A stretch of DNA of 64,000 bases, taken from NCBI RefSeq assembly GCF_016859285.1, contig NC_053420.1:9682001-9746000 (forward strand), written 5' to 3'. A model generated the notes under the pieces. It ran no database searches and was not told the DNA's origin. It saw only the letters and a program-made list of their open reading frames with translations. Made by a program: the position numbers and the translations under genes. Shown here piece after piece: positions 46,701 through 62,295 of this stretch. The number at the start of each line of letters is the position of its first letter. Position 1 is the stretch's first letter. This DNA comes from Xiphias gladius (lineage: Eukaryota > Chordata > Actinopteri > Istiophoriformes > Xiphiidae).

Positions 46701-49700
46701 GTCAAATAAGAACTTAGATTAAGAATAGTAAAATAGGAAGGAAGACCAGCAGTGATCTTCACCCACTTCTGCAATTCTTGGCAAAGAAGAACAGCAATGT
46801 TCAAGTACAAATTCAAATCCCAGCAGTCTATGCTATTTTAGAAAAAATGGTCACAAGCAACAAGGCACAAGGGCAAAACTAAAATGGGGAGAAGGAACTT
46901 AATACACATATATCCAAGGACAGTTGGAAGGAAATGAATCAGAATCTAAACACAACTACAGCATCTCCCCATTGCAGAGAGTATGAATGGAAAATATAAT
47001 CACGTTACTTTATAACACCAGTGCAACGAGCTAAATATAATTGTAAAACATGACCAAACTGCTGGAGGGAGTGCGGCGAATCTTGTGTTAGGTTAAAAGG
47101 GTAGACAAAATACGAAATGAAAATGATTAATATTTGTTAAGGATATTGTGTATGTCCCCTGATAGACGAATGGAGAGACATGTTTCAACAAATATACCAG
47201 ATGGAGTACTGAGACCTTTTGATAAAAGATGGTCTAAGTGGTCAGGTTACTATCATATGGTCAAAGAATAATGAACTGAAGCTACTGGATTGTGACTGTA
47301 GAAAGTTCTCGCTGTCCAGTATCATCCTCTGTTGCACAGCAACATCACTTACTGTATCCTGTACTATATTCTTTTCTAATATCTCAGTGATTGTCATCTG
47401 CTTGACCGCCTCGCATGTCAGTCGTGGGCCGCTTCGCTTTAAAAAGACGTTATTTAGCATCTAACGTCCTTTCACAGTACAACACTGCTCCGACGACGTG
47501 TCAAGAACATTTTTAAATTGTTTCAGCTCCTCTAATTCGACTGCTGACTCTTGTGTGACACTTTTATGAACGAAACATTCCCGCAACGAGGCGGAATAGG
47601 CAGCCTTATGTGGCATATTTAGCGTTGTTGATTTTTGCTAATGATCAAATCTCACAAAGGCCCACCTCCTCATGAACGGGTGACATTCATCAGTCTGAAA
47701 GGACCGATTTAAGACAAGTGCAGGAGAGTGCGGTGAGTCCGACTTGGAACGCTTGTACGAACAAGCCTCAGAGGAAAGGCTCACTTACTCTGAGTGTGAG
47801 CAGTTTCTGGTTGCTTTTGTCTTGAGTCATGGTTTGATTGTGGAGGTCGTACTTCCTGATGTCCACCTCCATCTGTATCTCTTCCAGGTGTAGCAGGAGG
47901 TGAAATCGATGAGAGTAGTTCTTCATCCTTAGGGGACACTCGAGGAGGCTCCTGGACATAAAGCACAGACACAGACACAGACATTGTGTTTAGGAGGAAG
48001 TCATTTTTACGGTTAACTGTACCCAGTTGGGTTGTTCTCTCACTTCACTGATGGAAGTTTCTGCCTGGTAGCTGAAGAGAGGTACTCGGTGTCCTCCATC
48101 CTTTGTTTAGCCAGTTCCTTGAGGTAATGAAGGTACTTGTAGTCTCCTAATTTCACTGTTGTCTTTAGATGCTGCACAACAAAACTGCATAGAGGGACAA
48201 AACACAAATGCCTCATGATTGTAAAGTGAGGTGAAGAAAATCGCCTCAACCAACTCTCAAATCAAGTATTTGAACTGAAGTCTGGTATAGTTGATTTCCT
48301 GCTGCTGAGGATAGTTTTATTTTGAGATAGTAAATGAGTGTGTTGCATTTATCTGCTACACCTCATCAAACTATGGAAGCAGCATCATTGTTTTCTTTAA
48401 CAACTAGTCATTAAAGTGCATTTGTATTCATTTATATTGTGAGATTTAGACTGGTTTACAATCGGTTTTTAAAAACTTACTTTTCGGGAGGCACTCCCTC
48501 CACTATCACAGTTTCGACTGACTTGTGTGTGACCACCTGAAATGGTTTGTAAGGAGCCACAGGCCCCAGCTTCACAGCCAGTGGGGTCCTGGCAACAGCC
48601 TCCATCTCCCTCACGATGCAGAAGGGCACAGATCCGGGAAGATCTGGGCAGAACTCAAAGTACATGGTGGCAGGGAAATGTCCATAATGATTCAGCACGT
48701 AACGAACCACAACTTCATAGCTTTCTCCTGTAGAAAGAAAGAAAGAAAGACAGAAGCCACGGGAGGAGCTTTAAGTAATAACTGCCTCTTCTTATGTTTT
48801 TTTTTTTTTTTTCAATTTAAACAGAGTAGTTGTCTCACCAGGGCAGAGGAACAGGGGACAGGCTCTTGTCACTCTCCTCTCATCCTCCAGAGTGAAACAG
48901 TGTATCCTGTGCAGGGCAGTGTAGTAGGTGAAGTGGATGCAGTTTGTGCCCTTGTTTACAATGTGGAACCTGACGACGAACAACTCTCTCAGGCGATACA
49001 CAGTGAACTGAACCTTTCCGCCACTCGCCACGGGGTCTGAGGTGATCTCAATGCCCCCCTTGTCGGCCGTCAGCTTTTTCCTGTGAGAGAGTGGCACGAT
49101 CGGGCTGCACGATTAACAAGTGTAGTGCCAACATGGTATGAAAATATTGCAAAGTCAGCGAATCCTGGTGGTTGACATACATACCGTGTACCCGTAACTT
49201 TCCCAGATTAAGTCTGGTAAAATTAAGGCAAGACTGCCATAGAAATAATCTAAAAAAGACAGCAAACTCATTTCTTATAGTGAAAATATCTGCTATTGGG
49301 GTAAGAATTCAAACTGGATCCTGTGCAAACTACTTTGCCTCAAGGGTTTTAAATCAATTAATTTTTTTTATGTTAATGAGTGATCTGACTTATTCTTCCT
49401 TGCTTTAGGACAAAACTGATGACATTAATGATTTCTTTTAGGAAATACTAAGGGGAAATAACTATCCCAGATGAATTTGGACCTCATCGGGGCTTTGTTC
49501 TCCTCCACAGAGAATTCTTGTCATAAACATCCATCCATTCATCCATTATCTGCAGTGGAACTGCAACACTTAGTCCATTAATAGATTAGTTGAGAAAATT
49601 AATCAGCAACTATTAGGATTAATGATTAATCATGTAAGACATTTTTAAGCAAAAATGCCAAACATTTCATGTTTCCAGACTCTCAAATGGGAAATGAGCT

Positions 49701-51567
49701 GCCTTTTCTTGTCTCATAAGATAGTAAATTGATTATCTTTTGGTTTTGGACTGATGGTCGGACAAAACAGGGCATCTGAAGACATCACACCAGGCTTTAG
49801 GAAATTGTGAAGGGTATTTTTCTGTTTTTTTCAGGTTTTATAGACCAAACAATTACTTGATTAATTGAGAAAACCATCAGCAGATTAATTGATAATGAAA
49901 ATAATTTAGTTAGCTGCAGCCCTAATTTACACTGGTTTATCCTTTGCAGGGCTCCAGGGGCAGCGGTACCCGTCTCAGCTGGCATTTGACGTACGGTGTG
50001 GTACACACTCGAGAGGTCTGCCAGTCTATCACACGGCTGTCACACATAGACAGACAGCCATTCATACTCACATTCACTCCCTACGGGCAATTTAGCAGCG
50101 TGCGAGGAAACCCGCACAGGTGTGGGGAGAACATCTGCTGCAGAAAGGCGCCTCAGCCGACCTGCAGCTTTGAATTTTCTTGCAACAGTGCTAACCGACT
50201 ACTCATAAACACTGCATCTTTAAAAGCCAGCAGTATGAAGAAAGAACCCCTCCCACCCCTCTGTCATCTGGCAGAGGGCGCCACAACAACACTGTGTTTC
50301 CTGCAAACATTCACCTCAACTGAACCAACCAGACAAACAAACCTCCATGCTTCACTTTTTTCACTTCATGTAGTGCTTGGTTGAGGTTTCCTGTTTTGTT
50401 ATTGACGCACAATGGTCCCGGACGAACAAAATTTTATCAATGTTTTTATGTTTTCTTTCAGGTTGTTAGTAAAAATCTACTTGAAATTACCCAACTTGTC
50501 AAAATTCCTTAAGTGATGCAAAGGAAAAGAACATTTTGAAATTGTGTGGTTGAGCATGAGGCAGTGAAACATGTCAGTGGGGCTGCAGATAACTATTATT
50601 TTCATTTATGATTAATCCGCCAATTATTTTCTCTATTAACCGATTATTAATTTTATCTATCAAATGTCAGAAAATATTTATACAAATGCCAGTTATAACC
50701 TCCCACAGCTCAAGGTGACGTCTTCAAATGTTTAGTTTTGTCCAAAGCCCAAAGATATTCAGTTTTGTTTGACATTTGTATTCAGAAAATGACTAAATCA
50801 ATATTCAATTACCAAAAATAGTTGGTAATTTTCTGTCGATCGACTGATGCATTAATGGACCAATTGCTGCGGCTCTCTATGTCAGCATCTTACATGGCTC
50901 ATAATCAAAAACACTCACTTTTCCACCTTTAACTTGTTAAGGATTTCTGTGGCCAGCTTCTTCTTGGGGGTCAGCACGGGGATCGAAGGGCCGGAGGTGG
51001 GTGCAGGTGTCTCGGCTGTTTTCTGAGGGCCAGAGCTGGGAGGGTGTGGCTGAGGGGCCCGGGGCCTCCTCCATTGGTCACAGTACACTCGAACCTACAG
51101 GAGGGATAAAAAAATAAATAAATGAATAACATGATGCTTTCTCATATTATTTTTTGCCCATCCGGCAAAACACAAAACGCGTCCAGTCTTATCTCCTCAC
51201 AGCAGAAGCTCCCAGCAGCAGATAGCTCTAGAGATAACTGCATTTCTTACCAGGGGTTTGACATGTATGTAGACTCTCCCATGTCTTATGTGGGCTTTTT
51301 TGAATTTCAAGAGAGCATTGATGACGCTGGAAAACCTGGGGTCTTTTATTCCTTCTCTGTGAACAGCACAGTGAGGGAAAGGTGGTTAGACGCAGCCCGG
51401 CGGAAACAAATGCCTGTGACAGACACTTGTTCGTTTGCAGCCTACCTGCCCCTAAACTCGGAGTTGTAGATGTCTCGCAGTTCCTTTCTGCTGGTGTTGG
51501 ATATTCTGTCGCCCAGAAATTCAATGAAGTCCAGTCCGGATTCAAGCGCGTCTACGAGCGACGGCAT
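37782..51567 (-). CDS. mov10: MOV10 RNA helicase (SF1, Upf1-like)
   Basis: Twenty-two coding exons, 5' to 3': 51567-51446, 51356-51251, 51094-50919, 49080-48839, 48727-48481, 48184-48044, 47951-47789, 44484-44333, 44241-44071, 43499-43352, 42089-41928, 41337-41234, 41105-41008, 40160-40062, 39881-39773, 39661-39544, 39294-39103, 38999-38928, 38833-38708, 38614-38526, 38168-38050, 37846-37782. All introns are GT-AG and all phases agree. They encode 1006 residues; human MOV10 has 1003. Helicase motifs: I GPPGTGKT (about 540-547), Ia [14 protein letters not shown] (about 662-665), [36 protein letters not shown] (about 875-885), VI NVAVTRA. The start MPSLVDAL matches the human MPS start; no in-frame ATG lies upstream in that exon. 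MOV10 is a 5'-to-3' RNA helicase of cytoplasmic RNP granules involved in Argonaute/miRNA function, mRNA decay and restraint of retroelements. The a/b paralogue is not resolved. Confidence 0.95.
42978..43265 (+). repeat. Palindromic ATTAAT element, copy F
   Basis: Forward copy in a mov10 intron. It starts AGGGCTGCGAGTAAAGATTA and has GACTATTTTCTCGGTTAATC. The core reads CCAAGGTGATGTCTTTAAAT and AAAAGCAGCAAATCCTCAC. It lies antisense to mov10. Confidence 0.7.
44485..47788. other. Large mov10 intron 8
   Basis: This 3.3-kb intron is by far the longest in mov10 and is mostly filled by a LINE relic (about 45.07-47.20 kb). The flanks (44.64-45.06 and 47.22-47.75 kb) contain ACGAACA/CTTAAG-type words that look repeat-derived, but I cannot name a family. 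An open minus-strand frame at 47242-47460 has no recognisable homology. Confidence 0.6.
45070..47200 (+). mobile_element. Degenerate L1/Tx1-clade LINE reverse transcriptase fragment
   Basis: Read on the + strand across frameshifts, the sequence retains non-LTR retrotransposon landmarks. These are GKSPGSDGFT near 45.14 kb, [19 protein letters not shown] near 45.30-45.36 kb, [12 protein letters not shown] near 45.41 kb, and [20 protein letters not shown] near 45.69-45.75 kb. The C-terminal zinc-knuckle-like tail [10 protein letters not shown] lies near 47.05-47.08 kb. The endonuclease part is missing (5' truncated), and many stops and frameshifts are present. It lies in mov10 intron 8, antisense to the gene. 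Exact ends and target duplication could not be fixed. Confidence 0.8.
49525..50160 (+). repeat. Interspersed repeat ('CATCCATCCATT' type) split by a nested insertion
   Basis: The left part at about 49525-49556 (CATCCATCCATTCATCCATT) and the right part from about 49927 (TTTATCCTTTGCAGGGCTCC) make one familiar fish repeat. The right part continues with GGTACACACTCGAGAGGTCTG, CCAGTCTATCACACGG, ACATAGACAGACAGCCATTC and CTACGGGCAATTTAG, and ends near GGGGAGAACATCTGC. ATTAAT element copy G (49558-49926) sits between the halves, so it inserted later. The whole lies in a mov10 intron. Confidence 0.65.
49558..49926 (-). repeat. Palindromic ATTAAT element, copy G
   Basis: The most complete reversed copy. 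It starts CTGCAACACTTAGTCCATTA, has TTTTGGTTTTGGACTGATGG in the core and TATAGACCAAACAATTACTT, and ends GTTAGCTGCAGCCCTAAT. Both ends carry CTGCA..ATTA/AATTAAT inverted motifs. It is nested inside another repeat in a mov10 intron. Confidence 0.75.
50578..50880 (+). repeat. Palindromic ATTAAT element, copy H
   Basis: Forward copy. It starts GGGGCTGCAGATAACTATTA, has AATCCGCCAATTATTTTCTC and the core CTCAAGGTGACGTCTTCAAA, and ends ATTAATGGACCAATTGCTGC. With copy G it forms a reverse-oriented pair within one mov10 intron. Confidence 0.75.
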
Positions 51568-51679
51568 GTTGACGTGTCTCAGGGCACTGCTGTTGCTGAC
51601 TGTCGGCTGATTGAAACGAGGAAGTTCATCTGCTGACCAACTATTACCCCTCAGTTTCCCCAAGTATTAATGTGGCTGT

Positions 51680-52120
51680 TTGATGCAAGTGCGCTCTGAC
51701 GATGGGGACATTCCGTCATTTTACGTACTTTTGCGCGACTTTTACGCACGCCCACAGTGTGTTGGGAGTCAAAGCTTCACGCGGGGATTGATTTCTCATT
51801 CATCTTTTAGGTAAAAATATAAATAAAATGATTTGTAGATCGCGTCTTTGGCACACTTAGGCGCAAAACTCTGGCTGATGAACGCTCTCAAACGGTCCCG
51901 GCCAGGGAGCGTCTCCAACTGTTTTACACGAGGAAAGCGCAACACCTCGGCGACGGAACAAAAAAACCGGGGTCGAAAGCGAACAACTTTAGCGCGAAGT
52001 CTTCTCTCTTGATCTCCCTTACAAACGGCCGAGGTTTCACATTCCCTTACCCGTCGCATTCGACCATTAGACGGGCGTACTCCGGCACGCTATTGTTGAC
52101 ACTCCCCGGACAGTAGTTCT
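51680..52120 (-). promoter_or_regulatory. mov10: CpG-rich mov10 promoter region
   Basis: CpG density is raised upstream of the mov10 start codon (for example GCGCGACTTTTACGCACGCC, CTCGGCGACGG and AGACGGGCGTACTCCGGCAC), and the density drops beyond 52.15 kb. A possible minus-strand donor (GTTT then GTAAGG, about 52022) could end a non-coding first exon that splices to the exon carrying the ATG. The start site is not determined. Confidence 0.5.
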
Positions 52121-52319
52121 TACATAATCAGCAAACAGAGTAGGTACAGAGCCGTTCCCTCGTTAAACAGGCCAAAGCGAAATTATTGTACTTCTAAAAC
52201 CTTAACATACCCCTCGCTGCATGAAAAGATTCATTATTGCTTTGATGGATAATACTGACAGCTGACAAGCATGGAATTCTAATGCCACACGATCAATAAT
52301 GTGATTTTTTTTTTTAAAT

Positions 52320-52608
52320 ACAGGTTATCAGTTTTGACAGTTAATTATTCATTTCACAATCTGTTAATCAGTTGATTTTTTTTTTTTTTTTTTTTTTAAT
52401 GATTGATTAGCTCAAACTGATCTTCAAATTCTTCTCTTTGTCCGATCAGTAATAGATGAAACCCAAAGATCTTTAATAGCAATCATAGGTTAAAAAAGTG
52501 AAAAGCAGTACATCCTCAAATTTGAAAGTTTGGGACCAGAGAACATTTGGAATTTGTACCAGATAAATGACTTAAATTATTAATTGATAATCAAAGTTAG
52601 GGCTTCAT
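52320..52608 (+). repeat. Palindromic ATTAAT element, copy I
   Basis: Forward copy carrying a T-run of about 22 bases at 52377-52398. The family words AAAGCAGTACATCCTCAAAT and TTATTAATTGATAATCAAAG are present. It lies between the mov10 promoter and the capza1 3' end. Confidence 0.6.
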
Positions 52609-52962
52609 CAAACCAATATTTTCATAATGGTATCATTTTCTCAATAAACCAATCAATTGTTTGGTCTATAAACATTAGACAATAGTCAAAAATACCAATC
52701 ACAATTTCCTTGAGCCCAGGATGACTTCTTATGATATATTTTCTGACCTACAGTCCAAAACCCAAACATATTCAGTTTACTATCATGTAAAATAAGGAAA
52801 AGCATCTAGTTCTGACACTGGAGAGCCTGGAACCATCAGACATTCGGCATTTTTGCTTCAAAAATAGCTTAAACGAGTAATTGATTATTCAAAGTGTGAC
52901 TGCTGGGTAACTTTCTATCAGCTGACTTACTGATAAAGCAACTAACTGTTTCAGCTCCACTT
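52606..52962 (+). repeat. Palindromic ATTAAT element, copy J
   Basis: Forward copy in tandem with copy I. It shows AATTGTTTGGTCTATAAAC, AGTCCAAAACCCAAACATAT and TTCAGTTTACTATCATGTAA, and ends GCAACTAACTGTTTCAGCTC. It is longer than most copies and fairly complete. Confidence 0.7.
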
Positions 52963-53103
52963 AAAATTAAATAAGGACAGAATCGTCATTGTTCACGGAT
53001 CACAAAATGCAGACACAAAGTCCACACAGAAACGGCAGAATAATATTCTTCATTTAAATACTTTGTTATGGGCATGGAACGTAAAACGTATAGCCAATAC
53101 AGA

Positions 53104-53142
53104 TATAATATATATATATATATATATTATATATAAAATATA
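53104..53142. repeat. (TA)n microsatellite
   Basis: An alternating TA tract of about 35 bp between the mov10 promoter and the capza1 3' UTR. Confidence 0.9.
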
Positions 53143-53659
53143 GCAAATGCAGTTTTTAGTGACATACCATGTGTGTACTCCATTGTAAAGCAAATCTGAA
53201 TGAAATTTGGTCTGCAAAAGACAGCTTTACATATAATTTATGCCTCTGCCGATCATGATAACTTTTTAAAACACGTCTACGCATCCAGGGCTGTAGCAAG
53301 GATCAGAGAAAGAATGAAGTTGAAAGTCCAGATTCCTCCAGTGCAACTAAACTCACCTGAGAAATGTTTGACTAGCTGCCATCCAAGATTTTCTATTGAT
53401 TTCACAAGCTTTCCATTTTTAATTATTTCATTTATATGTTCTGCAGAATGTCTACATTATGGTCAAGTGCCTGGTTTTTGTTCTAGTGGGCAAATATTAA
53501 ATCCTTTCATTTCACTTGATTTAGTGTTTTGCCAAATTTAGTGAAAAATATACCAGATCTGTATGATGGTGAGCCTCTCTCTTTTAAAAAAGAAAAAAAA
53601 AAAGATGTACGACACAAATGGTCAACATTGCTTGAAAGATCATATTTGGTGCAACATTA

Positions 53660-54455
53660 TTTATTTCACGAATAATAAATGTACTTACAGTTTGTATAAA
53701 AAATATAGCAAAAGCTAAAGGCAAACAGCTGGCAAGAGGACTCAATACTTTATCAGGGTTTGTTAATTAAAATGTCTCCCTATAAACAGAGAAATAAAAG
53801 AACTCAGCTTCAACAGGGAAGACAAAATCTGGTCAGTGAATGGGAAAAGAAAAGACACTTACGCTTTTCCATGCCTTCTGGCTACAACCCTGCAACCAGA
53901 GAAATGCATAAATATGTACAGATGGGATTTAATTGACTGAAAAAGAAACTGTATAATTTGGTGCTGTCAAGTCTCTCTCCAGTCAGATAACATAATCAAA
54001 TTGCATACAGCATTTGCCCTCTGTTAATTAAAATAAAAAAAAACAAACTATAGAGGTATTGGAAGCTCTTAAAGAATATCAGTTATGTTTTATAGAAAGT
54101 GTAAATTAGTTGCTACATGACAGTCAAGGTGGCTTCGGGAGGATGTGTGTCCCTCTGAAGCACTGAGGGATCAGAAACTGTATATGTGAGAGTTTGAATG
54201 GCAGGAAATGACCCAAACTTTCACAGTGTCACTAAAGGCATTATTTGTTAAAAAATAATAATATATGTTTGCAAATGAGCGACAGTTACACCACTCAACG
54301 TCATTTTAAATGAAGGCATCCCTTCTTAGTGCTCAACAGTAGCCGTAATATCTCTTTTAGAGGGACATACAGGATGTTACTTTGCATTACACACTTTTCG
54401 CGAGCATCGGCCTCTCCCAAATCAGTTTGTCGTAACCCCAGCAGCCTCTTGTCCT
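53660..54455 (-). other. capza1: Probable 3' UTR of capza1
   Basis: Downstream of the capza1 stop (minus strand) there is no further coding. The first clear AATAAA on the minus strand reads TTTATT at 53660-53665, about 790 bp past the stop. The true cleavage site is not determined, and the transcript may extend further. Confidence 0.4.
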
Positions 54456-58268
<3,813 letters not shown>

Positions 58269-58329
58269 CTTGGTTCAACGAAGTGTTAACAAAGCGAGAG
58301 CCGGTGTTGCCAGGTTTTTGTGTGGCTCC

Positions 58330-59940
58330 TCCCAGCACCAATGAAAGCCCAAACCAGGAGTGCATCGCGCGGGCTGTCCATGGCGAGCCTGAATGTGCAG
58401 TGGTTGCACGCGACGACCAGGTGGAGACGATTCCACATGCGATACACACGCCTGCCGAACGGCTTACAACATTTATATATTAATGATCACTTTTATTTAG
58501 TATGTAGCACTTTTCAAAGACAAGTTTTACAAGTGCCTACACGCATGAGAGCGGATTTTAATGGAAACTCATGGGGGTCGCATGAAATGCATGACAACTG
58601 AAAATATGTCAATAAATGTAAATAAATAAACTAAAATAACAAAATTAAAAGCCAGTATGAAACGAATTAAGGGCTAATCTATATAAATAAGTCTCTGATA
58701 GAGATTTAAAAGAGGACACTGTGGTTGTCTGTTTAATTTCCAGAGTTTTGGGGCCCCTAACAGTAGGCGCCCTACTCCCCTCTGTCTGCAACCTGAACCT
58801 GGTGGGGACAGCCCACCACGACCGGCAGGCAGGTCTCGGGCTACAAGCTGGGGCGAAGGGAAAGAGAGAGAGAGAGAGAGAGAGGCGGCAGTATTTTGTA
58901 CAAACTGGGGGCCTTTCAAGTAATTTCTGGGCCAGGCCACTGAGTAAGGAATTAGAATAGTCCCATTGGCTGTAAAGAAAAGGCCTAAATAAGGGGTTTT
59001 GCTTCCTGAAATGTAAGAAAAGAACTAATCCCAGCAGTGCTCCGGTGCTAACAGATGGGTGTCTTTGTTATGCTATGGAAATGAGAAGAAAAGTTTAGGT
59101 CAGAATCAAAAAATCACCCCAAGATTTCTGGCCTCTTGTGTACAGTGCAAGTCGAAGGGTCTAAAGCATGCGTTACGTGTTCCCTATGTGCTTTCGGGCC
59201 ATAAACCATCATTTTAGTTTTGTCTGCATTTATGAATGTAAGAATGTTACTTACCGCCCGGATTTGATCATGTATATTTTTTAATCTTTACAATATGTTT
59301 ACTTATATTTATGTTTATTCATGGATTGTCATACATTTTAAAATTAAAATGACCAAAGTTGCACAATATAACGTTTTTGAAACTCGGGGAATACCGTAAT
59401 TTACTTTACTTTCACATGCAAACGGAACCTGCCGACATCAAAACCTGGCAACCCTGAGATGTTCAGGCCCTATCGGATGATACAGATGGAAAAGATTTCC
59501 TTTTTTTTCTGAGGCGCGACTGTTCATAGCAGTGGACAACTCTGGGCGGTTTTAGATTAGAGTTGGTTGTGTGATGGTTAAAATACAGCCACACTGATGA
59601 TAAAGCACAATATAAATTAAATGTGGGTTTGATTACCTTGAAAGACCTTGGATGACGCAAAAACTTATGTTTATTTGTTGTTTTTTTTTCGTCACTTAAT
59701 TATTATTATTATGATGCAAGTCAGATAAATCGGAACTATGAGAAACATCCGAGTTTAGCAAGTCGTAATTGTGACTTAGTCGTGACATGAACTGCATTTA
59801 CGATTCAAAAAGTGTCAATTTCTATAATTCCATTCCGACGTAAACGCAGCATAGAACCGAGCAGTGACAGGTTATGCTGCTGCATTCAAGTACTATCGGC
59901 AGAAGGGGAACAACTACTCCGACGTGGGAGTGTTCACGCA
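58330..59940. other. Intergenic, no gene seen
   Basis: Unique-looking sequence upstream of capza1. It contains a (GA)n run at about 58860-58884. A stretch at about 59095-59240 (CACCCCAAGATTTCTGGCCT, TTTTAGTTTTGTCTGCATTT) recalls dispersed fish repeats, but I cannot name it. No exon with supported homology. Confidence 0.45.
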
Positions 59941-60198
59941 TCATTCTAAAGCGGTTAGTCCTGTTGTTAACTTTGTAGTCACACCAAATAGATATCCGAA
60001 ATTATCTTCGACTGTATTTGTGTTTATATTGGATTTTATCTCGACGTAACTGCCGGCGGTGTTGCATTTCAGGCCCTTCTGCCCGCAGTTTGTTGACTTG
60101 TCTTTTGCTCTTTTCACCAAAGTGGGAGATGACATCGGTGTGTTAAGATCTAAACCTGCCCTGAACGCGTCATAAATCACTGTCTGATTGATTGCCAT
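59941..60198 (-). other. Small ORF with strong start context, unrecognised
   Basis: An ATG at 60198 (context CCCACGATGG: A at -3, G at +4) opens 85 codons to a TGA at 59941-59943. The peptide begins MAINQTVIYDAFRAGLDLNT and includes TPMSSPTLVKRAKDKS and CGQKGLKCN, then becomes low in complexity. The first half looks more protein-like than the rest. I know no family for it and see no neighbouring exon. It may be a chance ORF or a transposon relic. Confidence 0.2.
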
Positions 60199-60617
60199 CG
60201 TGGGAGGCTGTTCGGGAAGAGATGGTTCGGTGGGGGGGGGGGGCAAATGGCGAGCGCACAACGCAGAGACTGTGTGAGATGGTCCGCCTTCTCCAGATCT
60301 GCTTCATCATCTCCACTCACGAGCCTCACTTGTAGCTCACGTAAGGATGCAGAGGGACCTGAATTGAACCATCAGAGTCAGTCACATCAGTAACGGTGAT
60401 AGTGCTCAATAGCTAAGAGGCTGCTATGGTGCAATGACAATGTCGACATAGAGAGAGTTGTTTAGGGAGCTGGCCGATTGTGTTGTCATGGTAGTTTTTA
60501 GCGGGGCCGGATTAACCTCCTCAGGGGGGGCTCGGGGTCAAAACCTGTTCTTGGGAACACTCTACACGGCAGTTACATTTTTCCCCAAAGCAGCCAGAAA
60601 CCAACCAGGATTTTTGA

Positions 60618-60947
60618 GCTGAAACGATTAGTTTTTTAATCATTGTTTAAGTCTTTTTTTTTTTTTTTAAGTAAAAATCCACCAGTACCAACTTCTCAGA
60701 CATGAATATCTGCCAGTTTTCCCAGTTTTCTATGATACTAAACTCAACATCTTTGGGTATTTGACTTTTTTCAGGCAAAACAAAAGAAAAGAGAAGCTAA
60801 TCAAACATTTTACCTTGGGCTCCAGCAAATAACGATGGGCATTTTCCAGTATCTTATGATATTTTAAGCTCTGAGAAATCAATTGATTATTAAAGAAAAT
60901 AATTGTCATATGTTTTGATAATAAAAATAATTGTTGGTTGCAGCCTT
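60618..60947 (-). repeat. Palindromic ATTAAT element, copy K
   Basis: Reversed copy. It starts GAGCTGAAACGATTAGTTTT, shows TATGATACTAAACTCAACAT and CTTTGGGTATTTGAC in the core, and ends AATAATTGTTGGTTGCAGCC. It lies between capza1 and the right-edge promoter. Confidence 0.65.
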
Positions 60948-61477
60948 ACTGGACTCCTGTGGTTGAATATACGACTTTGCCCGAGGTTTTCTGCATTTTA
61001 ATACTTCACTGTGTGTTTAATCAAAAAATGTAGACAGAAATGATGAGGAGTGAACCTGTGGCTCTCTGGGGACCCTGTCTGGTTGGTCATCCGGCCTTGG
61101 TTATTAAGCAGTAGCCTACTTTTTGGGTCAATATCCAAGAAAGTTGTTCAGAAATCACAGCCAGCGCTTGAGATACTTTGACCGGGATCTACAGCCAAGA
61201 CATTTTTTTGTCAGTTTTCTCCATCAAATAAGACGTGTTGTCTGCAGATAGCTACATGTCTTGGTTAGTTATCAAGCATTGTAGCTTGGTTTCCGCACAG
61301 TCAGTGGTCGCTGGTTCCATAGCAACAGCATATGAGGCAAGATGCTGGAGCCGACACTGATGCTTCTGACGGGAACAAAGTATTTCAGTACTAAATTTCA
61401 CAGAAACTGGAAAATTCAAAGTATGATTTGATATGTGCCAGTGTTGTTCTAATTCAGTACACATCTTCATAACAGCA

Positions 61478-61846
61478 GAAAAAGGCGATTAACGATTATT
61501 TTCATAGTTGATTAATCCGCCAGTTGTTTTCTCAGTTAATCGATGAAATGTTTTTTCTGTAAAATGACAGAAACTACTGACAGGTGCCTGCTGTAATTTC
61601 CCAAAGCTCAAGATTATGTATTCAAATTTCATGTTTTATTCAACAGACAATAGAAAACCCAGTAACAGGCGATTCAGTTTGCAAAGAAAAGCGGCAAATC
61701 ATCACATCTGAGAAGCTTCCACTAGCGAACGTTTGGAATTTTTGTTTGAAAAAGGGACTAAAACGATTAATCGATGATCCGAATAGTTGCCGATTAATTT
61801 TCTCTCAATAAACTAATCGATTAATCGAATAATCGTGCAGCTCTAA
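61478..61846 (+). repeat. Palindromic ATTAAT element, copy L
   Basis: A well-kept forward copy. It has GGCGATTAACGATTATTTTC and GATTAATCCGCCAGTTGTTT at the left, core words AGAAAAGCGGCAAATCATCA and CATCTGAGAAGCTTCC, and AACTAATCGATTAATCGAAT then CGTGCAGCTCTAA at the right. Confidence 0.8.
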
Positions 61847-62295
61847 CACGGAGCAGCTACTTTCAGCTTCAATTATAATACCTTCTGTGCACTTTAATGC
61901 CCTATGCTATTGATTTTTAGTTGTAGATTGAAATAAAAAAATCATGATTCACATCTTGCTTCTTTGGAGTAAGAAGTTGTTAGTTGGTTAATTGCCACAG
62001 TTTAAAATCTTGTGATACTGGAAAAAAACGTTTATTTTTACAAGTTTAATCACAGGGAGTTTGGAAAGTGTTATTTCCGCTGTCAGTCCTGCTGTACCAC
62101 AGTTTCTTTGTGACAGTGGTATTCTCATCAAGATCTTGATCAGCTGACTGTGCTCATCTCATGTCTTGACATTGTTACGGAAGGAATATCGAAAGACATT
62201 TGTCCAAACTTTCTGTTTTAATGATTAAAATGCTTTGTCATGTTAATGCCAGTGTACGCATGCTTATTGCAACACATCTGCATCACGTACTTTTC

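Noticed and set aside
47242-47460. Minus-strand 72-codon ORF inside mov10 intron 8, considered as an extra mov10 exon or transposon-encoded DNA-binding protein
   Set aside because: The flanking exons join in phase without it, and I could not match it to any domain with confidence.
51568-51663. Upstream extension of mov10 beginning MGKLRGNSW
   Set aside because: The codon at 51663 is TTG, not ATG. There is no in-frame ATG before the one at 51567, and that one matches the MPS start of the human protein.
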